Positions 1-9,599 are shown, counted from the stretch's first letter. The stretch: DNA of 64,000 bases from Sphingopyxis sp. (GCA_002733865.1 NVXM01000009.1:62001-126000), one strand, 5' to 3'. Program-made: numbers and translations. Notes: generated from the sequence alone by a model not told the origin.

Positions 1-1382
1 AGTGGCATCATGTTTACTGGGTTAAAGAAGTGCATACCCAAGAAGTTTTCAGGACGCTTAAGGTCAGCTGCTAACAGGTCGATAGAAATAGTCGAGGTGT
101 TAGAAGTGATGATGGTTTCAGGGCGAACTTTATCTTCCAGTTCAGCCAGTACCATTTTTTTCACTTTCGGGTTTTCAACAACGGCTTCTACAACCGTGTC
201 TACTGTGCCGAAATCGCCGTAGGTCAAGGTAGGACGAATGCGGTTTAGCGCTTCACCCATTTGAGCTGGCTTCATTTTCTTACGTTCAACACGCTTAGAC
301 AGTAGCTTGTTGGCTTCGTTTAAGCCTAGCTCGATACCGGCTTCAGCGATGTCTTTCATCATGATCGGTGTGCCTTTCAGCGCCGACTGGTAAGCGATAC
401 CGCCACCCATGATGCCTGCACCCAAAACAGCAGCCATGTTCGTCGGCTTCGCTGATTTGTCGTAATCTTTGGCTTTTTTCTTCAAGAACTGGTCGTTCAT
501 GAACAAACCGATCAGTGCGTTGCTTTCTGACGTTTTAGCCAGTTTTGCAAAACCTGCAGACTCAACTTCCAGTGCCTTATCACGGCCCATGGTGGCTGCT
601 TTCTGCATGCTCTTGATCGCAACGATTGGCGCTGGGTAATGACCTTTGGTCTGGCCAGCAACGAAACCTTTTGCGGTTTCGAATACCATCATTGATTCCA
701 TGGAGTTCAACTTCAGTTTTGAAGTTTTCTCTTCACGGCGTGCCTGCCAGTTGATCTCACCTGCGATGGCAGACTTCAACATAGCGATTGATTGGTCGCG
801 CAGTTTGTCAGCAGCAACAACAGCGTCTACTGCGCCGTCTGCCAGTGCTTTTTCTGGCTTGTTTTCTGCGCCCATGCAAATCCATTCGATTGCATTGTCA
901 GCGCCGATAACGCGTGGCAAACGTACGGTACCGCCGAAGCCAGGCATTAAGCCTAGTTTCACTTCTGGCAGACCAACTTTTGCTTTGTCTGACATAACAC
1001 GTAGGTCAGTCGACAGACACATTTCAAAACCACCACCCAGAGCGATGCCATTAATAGCAGTCAGGGTTGGTACTTCAAGGTCTTCGATTGTGCTGAAAAT
1101 TTTGTTGGCTTCCAGGCCCCAAGCAGCGATTTCTTCTTCGGTTTGCTTAAATGCTTCGCCGAATTCGGTGATGTCTGCTCCGACGATGAATACATCTTTG
1201 CCGGAAGTAACGAGTACACCTTTAACTTCGCTGTTGCCCTTAATAGCAGCAACGGCTGCATTCAGGTCTTCGAGAGTGACGCGGTTAAACTTGTTAACTG
1301 ATTCGCCTTGTAGATCGAATTTCAGTTCGGCGATGCCGCCTTCAATCAAGGTTACCGTGATGGCTTTACCTTCGTAAATCAT
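1..1382 (-). CDS. fadB: Fatty acid oxidation complex alpha subunit FadB (5' part, runs off window)
   Basis: Bifunctional enoyl-CoA hydratase / 3-hydroxyacyl-CoA dehydrogenase of beta-oxidation, cytosolic, normally paired with thiolase FadA. About 460 N-terminal residues are present; the 3' end lies outside the window. The translation starts [20 protein letters not shown] and carries the crotonase signature [18 protein letters not shown] with the oxyanion-hole glycines, then [15 protein letters not shown] Rossmann NAD-binding start, [14 protein letters not shown], follows near residue 320, then the dehydrogenase core ([19 protein letters not shown]). The order hydratase then dehydrogenase is that of FadB. 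The ATG at 1382 has GGAG 8-10 nt upstream. A palindrome 90 bp upstream may be its operator. Confidence 0.95.
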   Translation of the reverse strand, partial: MIYEGKAITVTLIEGGIAELKFDLQGESVNKFNRVTLEDLNAAVAAIKGNSEVKGVLVTSGKDVFIVGADITEFGEAFKQTEEEIAAWGLEANKIFSTIEDLEVPTLTAINGIALGGGFEMCLSTDLRVMSDKAKVGLPEVKLGLMPGFGGTVRLPRVIGADNAIEWICMGAENKPEKALADGAVDAVVAADKLRDQSIAMLKSAIAGEINWQARREEKTSKLKLNSMESMMVFETAKGFVAGQTKGHYPAPIVAIKSMQKAATMGRDKALEVESAGFAKLAKTSESNALIGLFMNDQFLKKKAKDYDKSAKPTNMAAVLGAGIMGGGIAYQSALKGTPIMMKDIAEAGIELGLNEANKLLSKRVERKKMKPAQMGEALNRIRPTLTYGDFGTVDTVVEAVVENPKVKKMVLAELEDKVRPETIITSNTSTISIDLLAADLKRPENFLGMHFFNPVNMMP

Positions 1383-1724
1383 CAACTGATCTCCACATGG
1401 TGGTTAGCTGTTGGCCGTTGTGTGCAAGCTTGTTGCTTGAACATGCCGGTTGGTGAATCAACACTAGTTGAAATTGTTTACAAATCAAACAATTCATACG
1501 AGCGTTTGAATCTGAGTGGCACACGATCCTAGAAACCCATTAGAAAGTCAATAGAGCGTCAATAGAACGACGCTTGAAACATTCAACGTGAACCAGTTCA
1601 CACCACTAGAGTTCCTGCCTATAAGAATTGTGTACCTTTGTAAGTAAGAGGTACTCCATTAGGATTTATGTGCTTACAATATCATTGCATAACAAAAACA
1701 AACGATCGCAATCAGGGACTCCAT
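1383..1724. other. Intergenic region between divergent fadB and a secreted-protein gene
   Basis: This 342-bp stretch must hold promoters for fadB (leftward) and the gene at 1725 (rightward). I see a perfect inverted repeat at 1472-1494 and a tandem 11-bp direct repeat at 1547-1568 (GTCAATAGAGC then GTCAATAGAAC). I see no convincing gene in it. Confidence 0.6.
1472..1494. promoter_or_regulatory. Perfect inverted repeat upstream of fadB, candidate operator
   Basis: AATTGTTT, a 7-nt spacer, then AAACAATT: 8-bp arms with perfect symmetry, 90 bp upstream of the fadB start. It is AT-rich and shaped like a dimeric repressor site. Fatty-acid genes in gammaproteobacteria are commonly controlled by FadR- or PsrA-type repressors, but this site matches neither consensus well, so the regulator is unknown. 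Confidence 0.4.
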
Positions 1725-2501
1725 ATGAATACTGTAAAAGCACTTGCGTTCTTTATGATGTCATTGCTGACTGCAGTTACTTCAGCGTCTCCGTCTCAAG
1801 ATCAGCTCCAGCAACTTCGTGTCAGCGTGACTGACGCTATGACAGCCTTTTATATGTACAACGGGTTAGAAGCCGATGTGAAGTACGCTGCGCGAATGGA
1901 TCGCAATATAGAAGCGGCATTTGATGCTCTAACCAGTATCACTGAAGGGGGCGATTCGGATGAAGAAACCGCCTTTATCCGCTCACTTTTGAGTGATTGG
2001 AACACATTCAGTACGCTTATCGCTGACAATCGCCAAGATATTATGACCCGAGGTTATCCTGATATTCGCTTGGTCAATGAGATGGGCGAGGCGTGCTTAA
2101 GCATGACCAAAGAAGCCACACGTTTATATAAAATGGATGGCCGTCCTGCGGAAGAGGAAGTCAGCCTACCCGTTCGCCTAAGCCACGATCTCGAATTCCA
2201 AATGGCGGATATTACGGCTCAGTATACTGGCCGAGGAACAAGCAACCTTGGCCAAGTGTTTGTTGGCTACCATACCGCCACTCCTAAGGAGATGGCCGCG
2301 ACCTTTGAAGCACTTCTAAATAAGTTTGAAGCGGTCGTAAAGGAAGAAGACAAGCGCACCATCAGAGGTATCCGCAACAAGTGGGCCTTCTTGAGTCGCT
2401 CAATCTCAAATTACAACGAGAACTCGGTGCCTTTTTTAGTCCTCACCTACAATGATCGGATTATTGCGGAGCTCAGAGAGTTAACCGCGAAATACCGTTA
2501 A
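1725..2501 (+). CDS. Secreted helical protein of unknown function
   Basis: 258 residues from the ATG at 1725, preceded by AGGGA; a longer in-frame start at 1668 would put 19 polar residues ahead of an obvious signal peptide, so it is rejected. Residues 1-22 (MNTVKALAFFMMSLLTAVTS) form a Sec signal. The mature part is mostly predicted amphipathic helix with acidic stretches and no cysteine cluster or catalytic motif that I recognise. The shape resembles four-helix periplasmic sensor or PilJ-N-like domains, but this is a weak impression. It converges on the gene ending at 2505 with three bases between stop codons. Confidence 0.75.
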   Translation: MNTVKALAFFMMSLLTAVTSASPSQDQLQQLRVSVTDAMTAFYMYNGLEADVKYAARMDRNIEAAFDALTSITEGGDSDEETAFIRSLLSDWNTFSTLIADNRQDIMTRGYPDIRLVNEMGEACLSMTKEATRLYKMDGRPAEEEVSLPVRLSHDLEFQMADITAQYTGRGTSNLGQVFVGYHTATPKEMAATFEALLNKFEAVVKEEDKRTIRGIRNKWAFLSRSISNYNENSVPFLVLTYNDRIIAELRELTAKYR

Positions 2502-2504
2502 TGT

Positions 2505-2990
2505 TTAGCGATCCACAGATGCCAGAATGGCCTTTAAAAAAGTCTCGTACCCTTCTGCGGTGGCGGTTTTATGTTCTGCGGCCATCAGAGTTACTCGATT
2601 ACTAAAAACTTCGAGCAACAAAAGGTCATCATTCAAACTTGGCAATAGCGACGTCAGTAGTGCGGCATCCTCGGAAGAGCCACGATCATGCCACGCAAGC
2701 CCCTCTGGTAGCCCTTCTGCTTCCCAGCCTTGCTGGCCAACGACACGCCACAAAAGTACACCGGAATCACGCTTTTTAGTATTTAGCATGGTGTAACTCG
2801 TGCCGGTGACCGGATCGCGTACACCGTTTTTGGCTGACTCTGGCGTAAATGTGAACTGCCGTACCTGCAAATGGCGTTTGATCGCATCGAGACGCAACGC
2901 CGCAAGACGCGTGTCTCGCGGGCTAGGTTTGAGCCAATACACAGACCCAAATACAATCAAACCGATGAGTATTGCTATGGGCCACATCAT
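2505..2990 (-). CDS. Membrane-anchored protein of unknown function, downstream of uup
   Basis: 161 residues. Residues 2-20 (MWPIAILIGLIVFGSVYWL) form one N-terminal transmembrane segment followed by a positively charged stretch, so the rest should face the cytoplasm. The soluble part holds tryptophans and a leucine-rich segment but no recognised motif. The start codon overlaps the end of uup by four bases, so the two are translationally coupled and probably co-transcribed. I do not recognise the family. Confidence 0.75.
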   Translation of the reverse strand: MMWPIAILIGLIVFGSVYWLKPSPRDTRLAALRLDAIKRHLQVRQFTFTPESAKNGVRDPVTGTSYTMLNTKKRDSGVLLWRVVGQQGWEAEGLPEGLAWHDRGSSEDAALLTSLLPSLNDDLLLLEVFSNRVTLMAAEHKTATAEGYETFLKAILASVDR

Positions 2991-4891
2991 TCGGTCATTT
3001 CCTCTAGCTCAAGCCAGCGCATTTCCATCGCTTCAAGCACCTCTTCCAGTTCGGTTAATTTCGCTAACGTTTTTTGCACGTAGTCGGCATCGCCGCTGTA
3101 AAAGTCGCCGGCTTGTGTTTCTGCCAGCACTTTATCGCGCTTCGCTTCGGTGTCGGCAATTTGCTCGGGAAGCTGCTCTAGCTCGCGTTGAAGCTTATAT
3201 GAGAGTTTCTTTTTCTCGGCGGGCTTTTCTTCCGCCTTCGCCGCCGGTTTATCATTCACCGGAGCGGAAGCATGCTTGGAGGTATTCACAGCCGCTTTCG
3301 CTGGTGCGCTCTTTTGACGTTCCTGCCAGTCACTGTATCCACCCACGTGTTCATCAATATGGCCTGTACCGTCAAACACCCACAGTTGGGTTACGACGTT
3401 GTCGATGAAGGCTCGGTCGTGGCTGACTAATAATAAGGTGCCGTCAAAGTCGATAAGTCGCTCTTCGAGTAATTCTAGGGTTTCAATATCAAGGTCGTTG
3501 GTTGGTTCATCCATCACCAAAAAGTTACATGGTTTCAAGAAGAGCTTGGCCAGCATAACTCGGTTACGCTCACCACCAGACAAAGCACGTACTGGCGTTC
3601 GCGCTCGCTCTGGCGGGAAGAGGAAGTCACCTAGGTAGCCGATGATATGACGGCTCTGACCATTTACCATGACGTGATCTTTGCCATCGGCGACGTTGTC
3701 CGCGATGGATTTGTCTTCGTCGATGACGTTGCGCGACTGGTCAAAGTAAGCAATTTCTAATTTTGTACCGGTTTTGATGCTGCCTTGCTGCGGCTCTAAA
3801 CGATCCAACAATAGCTTTAATAACGTACTCTTACCTACGCCATTAGGCCCGACTAACCCGATACGGTCACCGCGCATGACGATGGTTGAGAAGTCTTTCA
3901 CCTGATACTGGTCTTTCCAGGCGTAGCTGATGTTATCCACTTCAAAGACTTGTTTGCCTGAGTTGCTGGAGCTGGTCATGCTGATGTTGGCGGTGCCTAC
4001 TCGCTCACGGCGCGCGCTGTGTTCTTTGCGCATTTCTTTTAAGCGCTCAACGCGACCTTCATTACGTGTACGACGGGCTTTAACCCCTTGGCGAATCCAC
4101 TTCTCTTCTTCCGCTAAGCGCTTATCAAACAGTGCGCTTTGAGTTTCTTCGTCTTCAAGGCGTTTTTCGCGGAATTCTAGGAAGCCACGGTAATCGCCCG
4201 TCCAGTTGTAAATATGACCGCGATCAAGATCAATAATGCGTGTCGCCAGCGATTGAACAAACGCCCTATCGTGACTAATAAATACTAAGGCACCGTTAAA
4301 TTGTTTGAGCTGGGCTTCTAACCACTCGATGGTTTCTACATCCATGTGGTTGGTTGGCTCATCAAGAATCAATAGTTGAGGCTCTGTGACCAATGCTCGC
4401 GCCAACATTACTCGGCGCTGCCAGCCACCGGAGAGTTCATTAAAACCACTCTCAGCGGGTAGATTAAGGCGCTGGATAATGGCGTCCACTTTTTGCTGCA
4501 TACTCCAGCCGTCAGCCGCTTCAATTTTACTCTGCAAGGCCGCCATTTTGTTCATATTGGCGTCCATACCACGATTAATCTCTTCATGGTAATCAGCAAT
4601 CACTTGCCCTAATTCACCCAGCCCTTCAGCGACAACATCGTACACACGGTTATTGATGCCTTTAGGCAGCTCTTGCTGCAAGGCCGCAACACGGAGTGTG
4701 TCACCGTATTGTACCGAGCCATCATCAGGTGTGACTTCACGGTTGATGATTTTAAGTAAGGTGGATTTACCCTCGCCGTTACGACCCACCACACACAAGC
4801 GCTCACCGCTTTGAATGTCTAAATCGATTTTATCCAGCAATACGTGATCGCCAAATGCGAGTTCAACCTGTTGTAAACGAACTAATACCAT
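2987..4891 (-). CDS. uup: ABC-F family ATPase Uup
   Basis: 634 residues, two ATP-binding domains in one chain and no membrane segments, as in ABC-F proteins that act on ribosomes or branched DNA. Domain 1 has Walker A GRNGEGKST at about 36-44, signature LSGGWQRR, Walker B LLILDEPTNHMD and switch FISHDRAF. A charged linker rich in Arg/Glu follows, then domain 2 with GPNGVGKST, LSGGERNRVMLAK and LVMDEPTNDLD. The C-terminal 90 residues are a Lys/Glu-rich coiled coil typical of Uup, which binds DNA in E. coli. Length equals the family norm. It overlaps the small membrane-anchored gene downstream by four bases. Confidence 0.93.
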   Translation of the reverse strand: MVLVRLQQVELAFGDHVLLDKIDLDIQSGERLCVVGRNGEGKSTLLKIINREVTPDDGSVQYGDTLRVAALQQELPKGINNRVYDVVAEGLGELGQVIADYHEEINRGMDANMNKMAALQSKIEAADGWSMQQKVDAIIQRLNLPAESGFNELSGGWQRRVMLARALVTEPQLLILDEPTNHMDVETIEWLEAQLKQFNGALVFISHDRAFVQSLATRIIDLDRGHIYNWTGDYRGFLEFREKRLEDEETQSALFDKRLAEEEKWIRQGVKARRTRNEGRVERLKEMRKEHSARRERVGTANISMTSSSNSGKQVFEVDNISYAWKDQYQVKDFSTIVMRGDRIGLVGPNGVGKSTLLKLLLDRLEPQQGSIKTGTKLEIAYFDQSRNVIDEDKSIADNVADGKDHVMVNGQSRHIIGYLGDFLFPPERARTPVRALSGGERNRVMLAKLFLKPCNFLVMDEPTNDLDIETLELLEERLIDFDGTLLLVSHDRAFIDNVVTQLWVFDGTGHIDEHVGGYSDWQERQKSAPAKAAVNTSKHASAPVNDKPAAKAEEKPAEKKKLSYKLQRELEQLPEQIADTEAKRDKVLAETQAGDFYSGDADYVQKTLAKLTELEEVLEAMEMRWLELEEMTE

Positions 4892-4984
4892 TGAAGCCCC
4901 TCCAGAAGTGGGCGCATGGTATCAGGAAACTTCTAGTTTTAATGCCTATATTGAATACCGATATCGCTCTCTTTTATGTCATGC

Positions 4985-5020
4985 AGTACCGACTGTAGTA
5001 CCGACTGTAGTACCGACTGT
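4985..5020. repeat. Three tandem copies of a 12-bp repeat
   Basis: AGTACCGACTGT occurs three times head to tail, followed by a degenerate fourth copy (AGTATCGGACAGT) to about 5033 and a related AACCGACAGT to 5045. It lies between divergent uup and the efflux operon, about 95 bp upstream of uup's start. Confidence 0.85.
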
Positions 5021-5149
5021 AGTATCGGACAGTAGAACCGACAGTCTCGTTATTGAAACAATCTGTAACTGAAGTTTTTGGCAATAGCCATTGTTTTCAC
5101 ACGGCTATGCGGTTACAAACTCAGATGCTTAATTTTAGGGAACACAAAA

Positions 5150-6271
5150 ATGCCTTTTAATCTGAAACGCTCACACATCATTGTGCTCGTTATTGCCTTG
5201 CTTCTCGTTCTTTGGGTTTTATCAGGCCCTGCGCATGAAGCTGATACGACAGAGCGGCCGCTAAACCCTGAGGAAACCGGGTTCTCCGTGGGGTATAAGG
5301 TATTAAGCCCAGAGCAAAAAGCGCATTCCGTGCGTATATCAGCCCATGTAGCGGCGAACAGAACGGTCGATGTTATTGCCGAGGTCAGCGGTAAAGTGAC
5401 GGCAATAACCGCCAAACGAGGCACCCAGGTTGCTAAAGGCGATTTACTCCTGAAGATTGATCCTCGCGATTTACCTGCGCGCTTGAAACAAGCCGAAGCA
5501 CAACTGAAGCGCCGCCAACTTGAAACCGAAAGCACCCGCAATCTTTATAAGCGCGATTTAACCAATCAGTCTGCGGTTGTTATAGCGGAGTCTGAACTGG
5601 CTGAAGCCGAAGCTGAGTTAACGTCTATCCGTCTTGATCTTGAAGCCACACAAATTCGTGCGCCCTTCGATGGAATTTATGACCAACGTTACGTGGAAGC
5701 GGGCGAGTATGTTTCTCCGGGGACGGCTTTAGTTCGAGTGATTGATAACCGCACTATGCTCATTAAAGGAGCGTTATCAGAGAATCATATCGCGCTGGTG
5801 AAGTCTGGTGGTGATGCTCATGCCGAACTACCTGGTGATGCTTCAGCTAAAGGAAAAATCCGTTACATCGCTAGCTCGGCTTCAGCAGATACTCGAACGT
5901 ACGAGGTTGAAATGGAAGTCAGCGGTGAAACTCGTAACATGTACGACGGCCAAACCGCGACGCTGTTTGTGCCTCAGGGCAAAGTCGATGCGTATATGAT
6001 TTCACCGGCACTGCTGATCATCACTGAAGACAGCGGCTTAGGTATTAAAGTATTGGATGCCGATGGCCGCGTGCAAATTTTACCGGTCGGCATTCTTGAG
6101 GCTGCCACCACGGGAGTTTGGATTCACGGCCCTTCTGGAGAATTACGACTGATCACGGTTGGCCAAGGTTTTGTGGATGTGGGCGAACAAGTGCAAGCGG
6201 TTGAGAGTTCTAACTCATCCTCAAAGAATAATGACGAGCTAACCGATGATACTAAGGCTAATGAGTCATGA
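5150..6271 (+). CDS. RND efflux periplasmic adaptor (membrane fusion protein)
   Basis: 373 residues from the ATG at 5150, which has AGGGA 8 nt upstream; the start at 5078 adds 24 residues before the membrane anchor and is less likely. One N-terminal transmembrane helix (SHIIVLVIALLLVLWVL) anchors it. Order: beta-barrel/lipoyl half with EVSGKVTAITAKRGTQVAKGDLL, an alpha-hairpin (LKQAEAQLKRRQLETE and SELAEAEAELTSIRLD), second lipoyl half (IRAPFDGIYDQRYVEAGEYV), then barrel and membrane-proximal domains. This is the standard HlyD/AcrA-like adaptor that joins an inner-membrane RND pump to an outer-membrane channel. The stop overlaps the pump's start by four bases (ATGA). No outer-membrane factor is encoded nearby. 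Confidence 0.93.
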   Translation: MPFNLKRSHIIVLVIALLLVLWVLSGPAHEADTTERPLNPEETGFSVGYKVLSPEQKAHSVRISAHVAANRTVDVIAEVSGKVTAITAKRGTQVAKGDLLLKIDPRDLPARLKQAEAQLKRRQLETESTRNLYKRDLTNQSAVVIAESELAEAEAELTSIRLDLEATQIRAPFDGIYDQRYVEAGEYVSPGTALVRVIDNRTMLIKGALSENHIALVKSGGDAHAELPGDASAKGKIRYIASSASADTRTYEVEMEVSGETRNMYDGQTATLFVPQGKVDAYMISPALLIITEDSGLGIKVLDADGRVQILPVGILEAATTGVWIHGPSGELRLITVGQGFVDVGEQVQAVESSNSSSKNNDELTDDTKANES

Positions 6272-9200
6272 AAGATTTGATTGAAGCGGCGATCAATCGC
6301 CACCGCACCGTCATTATGCTGTTTGTGTTGCTCCTGATCACAGGAGCCGCAACGCTTTATTCAATCCCTAAAGAAAGTTCGCCGGATGTCACAATTCCTA
6401 ACGTGTACGTGTCGGTCGTGCACGACGGCATTTCCCCCGAAGATGCCGACACCCTGTTATATGAGCCGCTCGAAACACAACTTCAAGGGCTAGAAGGCCT
6501 GAAGGAAATGGTATCGACTGCGACATTCGGCCACCTGTCGATTCAATTGGAGTTTTATAGCAACGTTAATATTGATGATGCTTTAGAAGACGTCCGCAAT
6601 AAAGTGAACGACGCCGTAGGCGAGTTACCTACTGACAGCAAAGAACCTGTGATTAAGGAAATCAACGTTGCGCTGTTTCCGGTCATGGTGGTGACTGTGT
6701 CTGGTGATGTTGACGAGCATATTTTATACCTGACCGCTGACGAACTGAAAAAACGGATTGAGTCTTTACCCGGCGTATTAGAAGTCGATATTAAAGGCAA
6801 GCGTGAACAAGTCGCTGAACTAATTATTGATCCCGCAAAAATGGATAACTATGGGCTATCCCTAGCGGAGGTTGGTCAGTTACTTCGCAACAACAGTTTG
6901 CTCGTGGCGACGGAAGATATTAACAACGAAGCTGGCCGTTTTAGCGTGAAAATTCCAGGTCGTATCAACGACATCGAAGGCCTATTGCGCTTACCAGTGA
7001 AAAGTGTCGGCGATCAGGTGGTGTTATTTCAAGACGTTGCCGTTGGTCGTCTTGCGTTTAAAGACCCCGCCACGGGGGCACGAGTGAATGGTCAGCGGGC
7101 TGTGACTCTTGAAATTAAAAAGCGTATTGGTGCGAACATCATCGAAACATTAGATGAAGTTAAAATGATTACCGATGCCGCGGCAGATGTGATCCCTGAG
7201 GGCGTAAAAGTTGGCACGATTCAGGATGCGTCTAAAGAAATTCGAACCATGTTGAATGACCTATTCAACAGCGTGTTAGTTGCCACCATATTGGTGTTCC
7301 TACTTATATTAGGTAGCCTTGGGGTTCGCAGCTCATTACTGGTTGGCTTGGCAATTCCCGGCGCATTTTTAATGGGCATTATGGCCATCAATACCATGGG
7401 CGACACGCTCAATATGGTTGTGCTTTTTGCCTTAATTCTTTCGGTTGGTATGTTAGTCGATAGTGCCATTGTTGTGGTGGAGTACGCTGACCGCCGTTTA
7501 GCCGAAGGCGCAGAGCCAAAAATCGCCTACAGTGAAGCCGCACGCCGTATGGCTTGGCCCATCATTGCCTCAACCGCGACCACGCTTGCTGTATTCCTGC
7601 CACTGCTCTTCTGGCCCGGCATTATGGGCGGTTTTATGAAATACCTACCGCTCACGCTACTGTTCACGCTTTCAGGCTCTATGATCATGGCGCTTATCGT
7701 CATTCCAGCCATAGGCAAAGTATTGGGGCGCTCTGGCCATCATGATCAAGCGTCACTGGATGTTATTGTCGCTGCAGAAAAAGGCGAGTTCGACAAGATG
7801 ACCGGTTTCTCGGCCGGTTACGTGAAAGTCCTACGTAAAGCATTAAAAAATCCGGGTCTGACCTGTGTATCTGTTCTTGCTGCTGTGGGCATCTCGTTTA
7901 CCATTTATGGGTTTGCTGGCCACGGCAGCGAATTCTTTCCTGATGTGGATGTCGATGTCGCTATGGTGGATATTCGTGCACGAGGCAACCTCTCTTTTGA
8001 TGAACGAGAAGCCTTAGTGCGTGAAGTCGAATATGAAATATTCGACATGAAAGAGGTTGATGCTATTTACACCTCGGTATTTGTGCGTGCTCCACAAGGA
8101 GGGATGGAATCAACCCCGGCAGATTTAGTTGGCCGCATCCAACTTGAATTAATTGATTGGCAGTCTCGTCGTACCGCCCTCGATATTTTGAAAGATATTG
8201 AACAGCGTACGGCACATTTGCCCGGTATCATTATCGAAACCCGTAAAAAAGACGGTGGCCCAGCCGGTGGCGCGCCGATTCAATTGCAGTTAAGTGGTCG
8301 TTCTGAAGCCGCCATCCTTCCTATGCTGGAAAAAGTACTGCCGCTACTACAAAGTGACACCGACTTAAAAGACGTTCGTGATGATCGCCCTCTGGACGGT
8401 GTTGAATGGCGCTTGGATATTGATCGTGAGCAAGCGGTTCGTTACGGCGCTAGTGTCGCGGAAGTTGGTTCATTGATTCGCATGGTCACGGGTGGCCAAA
8501 TAATCACCCAGTTCCAACCGGATTACTCCGATGAAGAACTCGATATTCTACTGCGTTACCCGAAACACAAACGCACGATCGATTTATTTACTGATATCAA
8601 CATTAAAACGCCAAAAGGATTGGTGCCACTAAGTCAGCTGGTCACACGTGTGCCAATCAATCGCACGGGAGATATTGTTCGTGTGGACGGCAAACGCCGT
8701 TACCTAATTACGGCAAACGTGGCGGATGGCGTCAATCCAAACGCTAAAATTGCCGAAATTGGCGAAAAGTTAAAAGAGTTTGATTGGCTAGCCGCAGAGG
8801 TTGAACCTAAATTCCGTGGTGATTTTGAACAGCAAGCCGAGACCGGTATATTTCTGCTGTCGGCCTTTTCCATCGCTATTTTTATGATGATAACGCTCTT
8901 GGTTACCCAATTTAATAGCTTCTACCAAGCTGGATTAATCATGAGTGCCATTGTGTTATCAGTGGCAGGCGTATTAATGGGACTGTTGATTCGTGGCGAA
9001 CCGTTTGGTGTGGTTATGAGTGGCGTAGGCGTGATTGCCCTTGCCGGGATTGTGGTCAACAACAACATCGTATTAATTGATACCTACAATCAAATTCGCC
9101 AAACCGGCATCAAAGCCTTTGACGCCGCTCTTCGCACCGGCGCCATTCGTATGCGCCCAGTCCTCCTAACCGCGGTCACCACCATTGTTGGTTTAATCCC

Positions 9201-9405
9201 AATGGTGATGCAATGGAATATCGATTTAATCAACCGAGAGCTAAGCGCTGGCGCTCCTTCATCACAATGGTGGACACAACTCTCAACCGCCATTGCCGGT
9301 GGCTTAACGTTTGCGACGGTATTGACCCTAATATTCACACCGGCGTTACTGGTATGGCGCGACCGCAAACACGATCACAGCTCAGATAACGACGCAAGTT
9401 ACTGA
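6268..9405 (+). CDS. RND efflux pump, inner-membrane transporter (AcrB/HAE1-like)
   Basis: 1045 residues, the usual size of trimeric proton-driven RND pumps. One N-terminal helix, a large periplasmic loop (DGISPEDADTLLYEPLE is the family's conserved entry), a helix bundle with SVGMLVDSAIVVVEYADRR, a second large loop, and a second bundle ending in GVGVIALAGIVVNNNIVLID and RMRPVLLTAVTT. D398 within the TM4 motif is the expected proton-relay residue; the pair is Asp-Ser rather than the Asp-Asp of AcrB. Substrate cannot be told from sequence. It is coupled to the adaptor upstream. A ribosome site and short ORF follow directly, then the tRNA array. Confidence 0.94.
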   Translation: MKDLIEAAINRHRTVIMLFVLLLITGAATLYSIPKESSPDVTIPNVYVSVVHDGISPEDADTLLYEPLETQLQGLEGLKEMVSTATFGHLSIQLEFYSNVNIDDALEDVRNKVNDAVGELPTDSKEPVIKEINVALFPVMVVTVSGDVDEHILYLTADELKKRIESLPGVLEVDIKGKREQVAELIIDPAKMDNYGLSLAEVGQLLRNNSLLVATEDINNEAGRFSVKIPGRINDIEGLLRLPVKSVGDQVVLFQDVAVGRLAFKDPATGARVNGQRAVTLEIKKRIGANIIETLDEVKMITDAAADVIPEGVKVGTIQDASKEIRTMLNDLFNSVLVATILVFLLILGSLGVRSSLLVGLAIPGAFLMGIMAINTMGDTLNMVVLFALILSVGMLVDSAIVVVEYADRRLAEGAEPKIAYSEAARRMAWPIIASTATTLAVFLPLLFWPGIMGGFMKYLPLTLLFTLSGSMIMALIVIPAIGKVLGRSGHHDQASLDVIVAAEKGEFDKMTGFSAGYVKVLRKALKNPGLTCVSVLAAVGISFTIYGFAGHGSEFFPDVDVDVAMVDIRARGNLSFDEREALVREVEYEIFDMKEVDAIYTSVFVRAPQGGMESTPADLVGRIQLELIDWQSRRTALDILKDIEQRTAHLPGIIIETRKKDGGPAGGAPIQLQLSGRSEAAILPMLEKVLPLLQSDTDLKDVRDDRPLDGVEWRLDIDREQAVRYGASVAEVGSLIRMVTGGQIITQFQPDYSDEELDILLRYPKHKRTIDLFTDINIKTPKGLVPLSQLVTRVPINRTGDIVRVDGKRRYLITANVADGVNPNAKIAEIGEKLKEFDWLAAEVEPKFRGDFEQQAETGIFLLSAFSIAIFMMITLLVTQFNSFYQAGLIMSAIVLSVAGVLMGLLIRGEPFGVVMSGVGVIALAGIVVNNNIVLIDTYNQIRQTGIKAFDAALRTGAIRMRPVLLTAVTTIVGLIPMVMQWNIDLINRELSAGAPSSQWWTQLSTAIAGGLTFATVLTLIFTPALLVWRDRKHDHSSDNDASY

Positions 9406-9432
9406 AAAAAGGAGGAAAAATGCAATTAGCGT

Positions 9433-9460
9433 TTGACAACAATCCTGACATAAGTAAAAT
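9433..9460 (+). promoter_or_regulatory. Sigma-70 promoter of the tRNA array
   Basis: TTGACA (9433-9438), 16-bp spacer, TAAAAT (9455-9460), followed by a GC-rich discriminator GCCGACTCGC and the first tRNA 20 bp on. The consensus -35, near-consensus -10 and GC-rich discriminator fit a strong, stringently controlled stable-RNA promoter. Confidence 0.8.
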
Positions 9461-9480
9461 GCCGACTCGCTTCAGGAAGT

Positions 9481-9556
9481 GGGTGATTAGCTCAGCTGGG
9501 AGAGCATCTGCCTTACAAGCAGAGGGTCGGCGGTTCGATCCCGTCATCACCCACCA
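9481..9556 (+). tRNA. tRNA-Val (anticodon TAC), copy 1
   Basis: 76 nt with encoded CCA. Acceptor arms GGGTGAT/ATCACCC pair fully, D-arm AGCTCAGCTGGGAGAGC, anticodon loop CTTACAA, T-loop GGTTCGATCCC. All three Val copies appear identical. Confidence 0.97.
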
Positions 9557-9599
9557 AATCTTGAAGTAACAGTCTGAAAAGACTGATGTTTTTGAAAGT

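Larger units (their letters stand above)
9420..9569 (+). other. Short ORF with a perfect Shine-Dalgarno, overlapping tRNA promoter and tRNA-Val
   Basis: An ATG at 9420 sits 5 nt after AAGGAGG (9409-9415), right behind the pump's stop. The frame runs 49 codons through the tRNA promoter and the whole first tRNA-Val before TAA. The overlap with the tRNA makes the downstream part an unlikely protein. It may be the remnant start of a third efflux-operon gene, cut off when the tRNA array arrived, or chance. Confidence 0.25.

Noticed and set aside
646..1377. Long open frame on the plus strand opposite fadB (243 codons)
   Set aside because: The minus strand carries clear FadB motifs throughout, and the plus-strand product is Ser/Arg/Pro-rich with no recognisable domain: an antisense shadow.
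2800..3408. 202-codon plus-strand frame opposite uup and its neighbour
   Set aside because: Composition is Arg/Ser-rich and it lies antisense across the well-supported uup and 2505-2990 genes.
4985..5045. Possible CRISPR-like repeat at 4985
   Set aside because: 12-bp units abut directly, without spacers.
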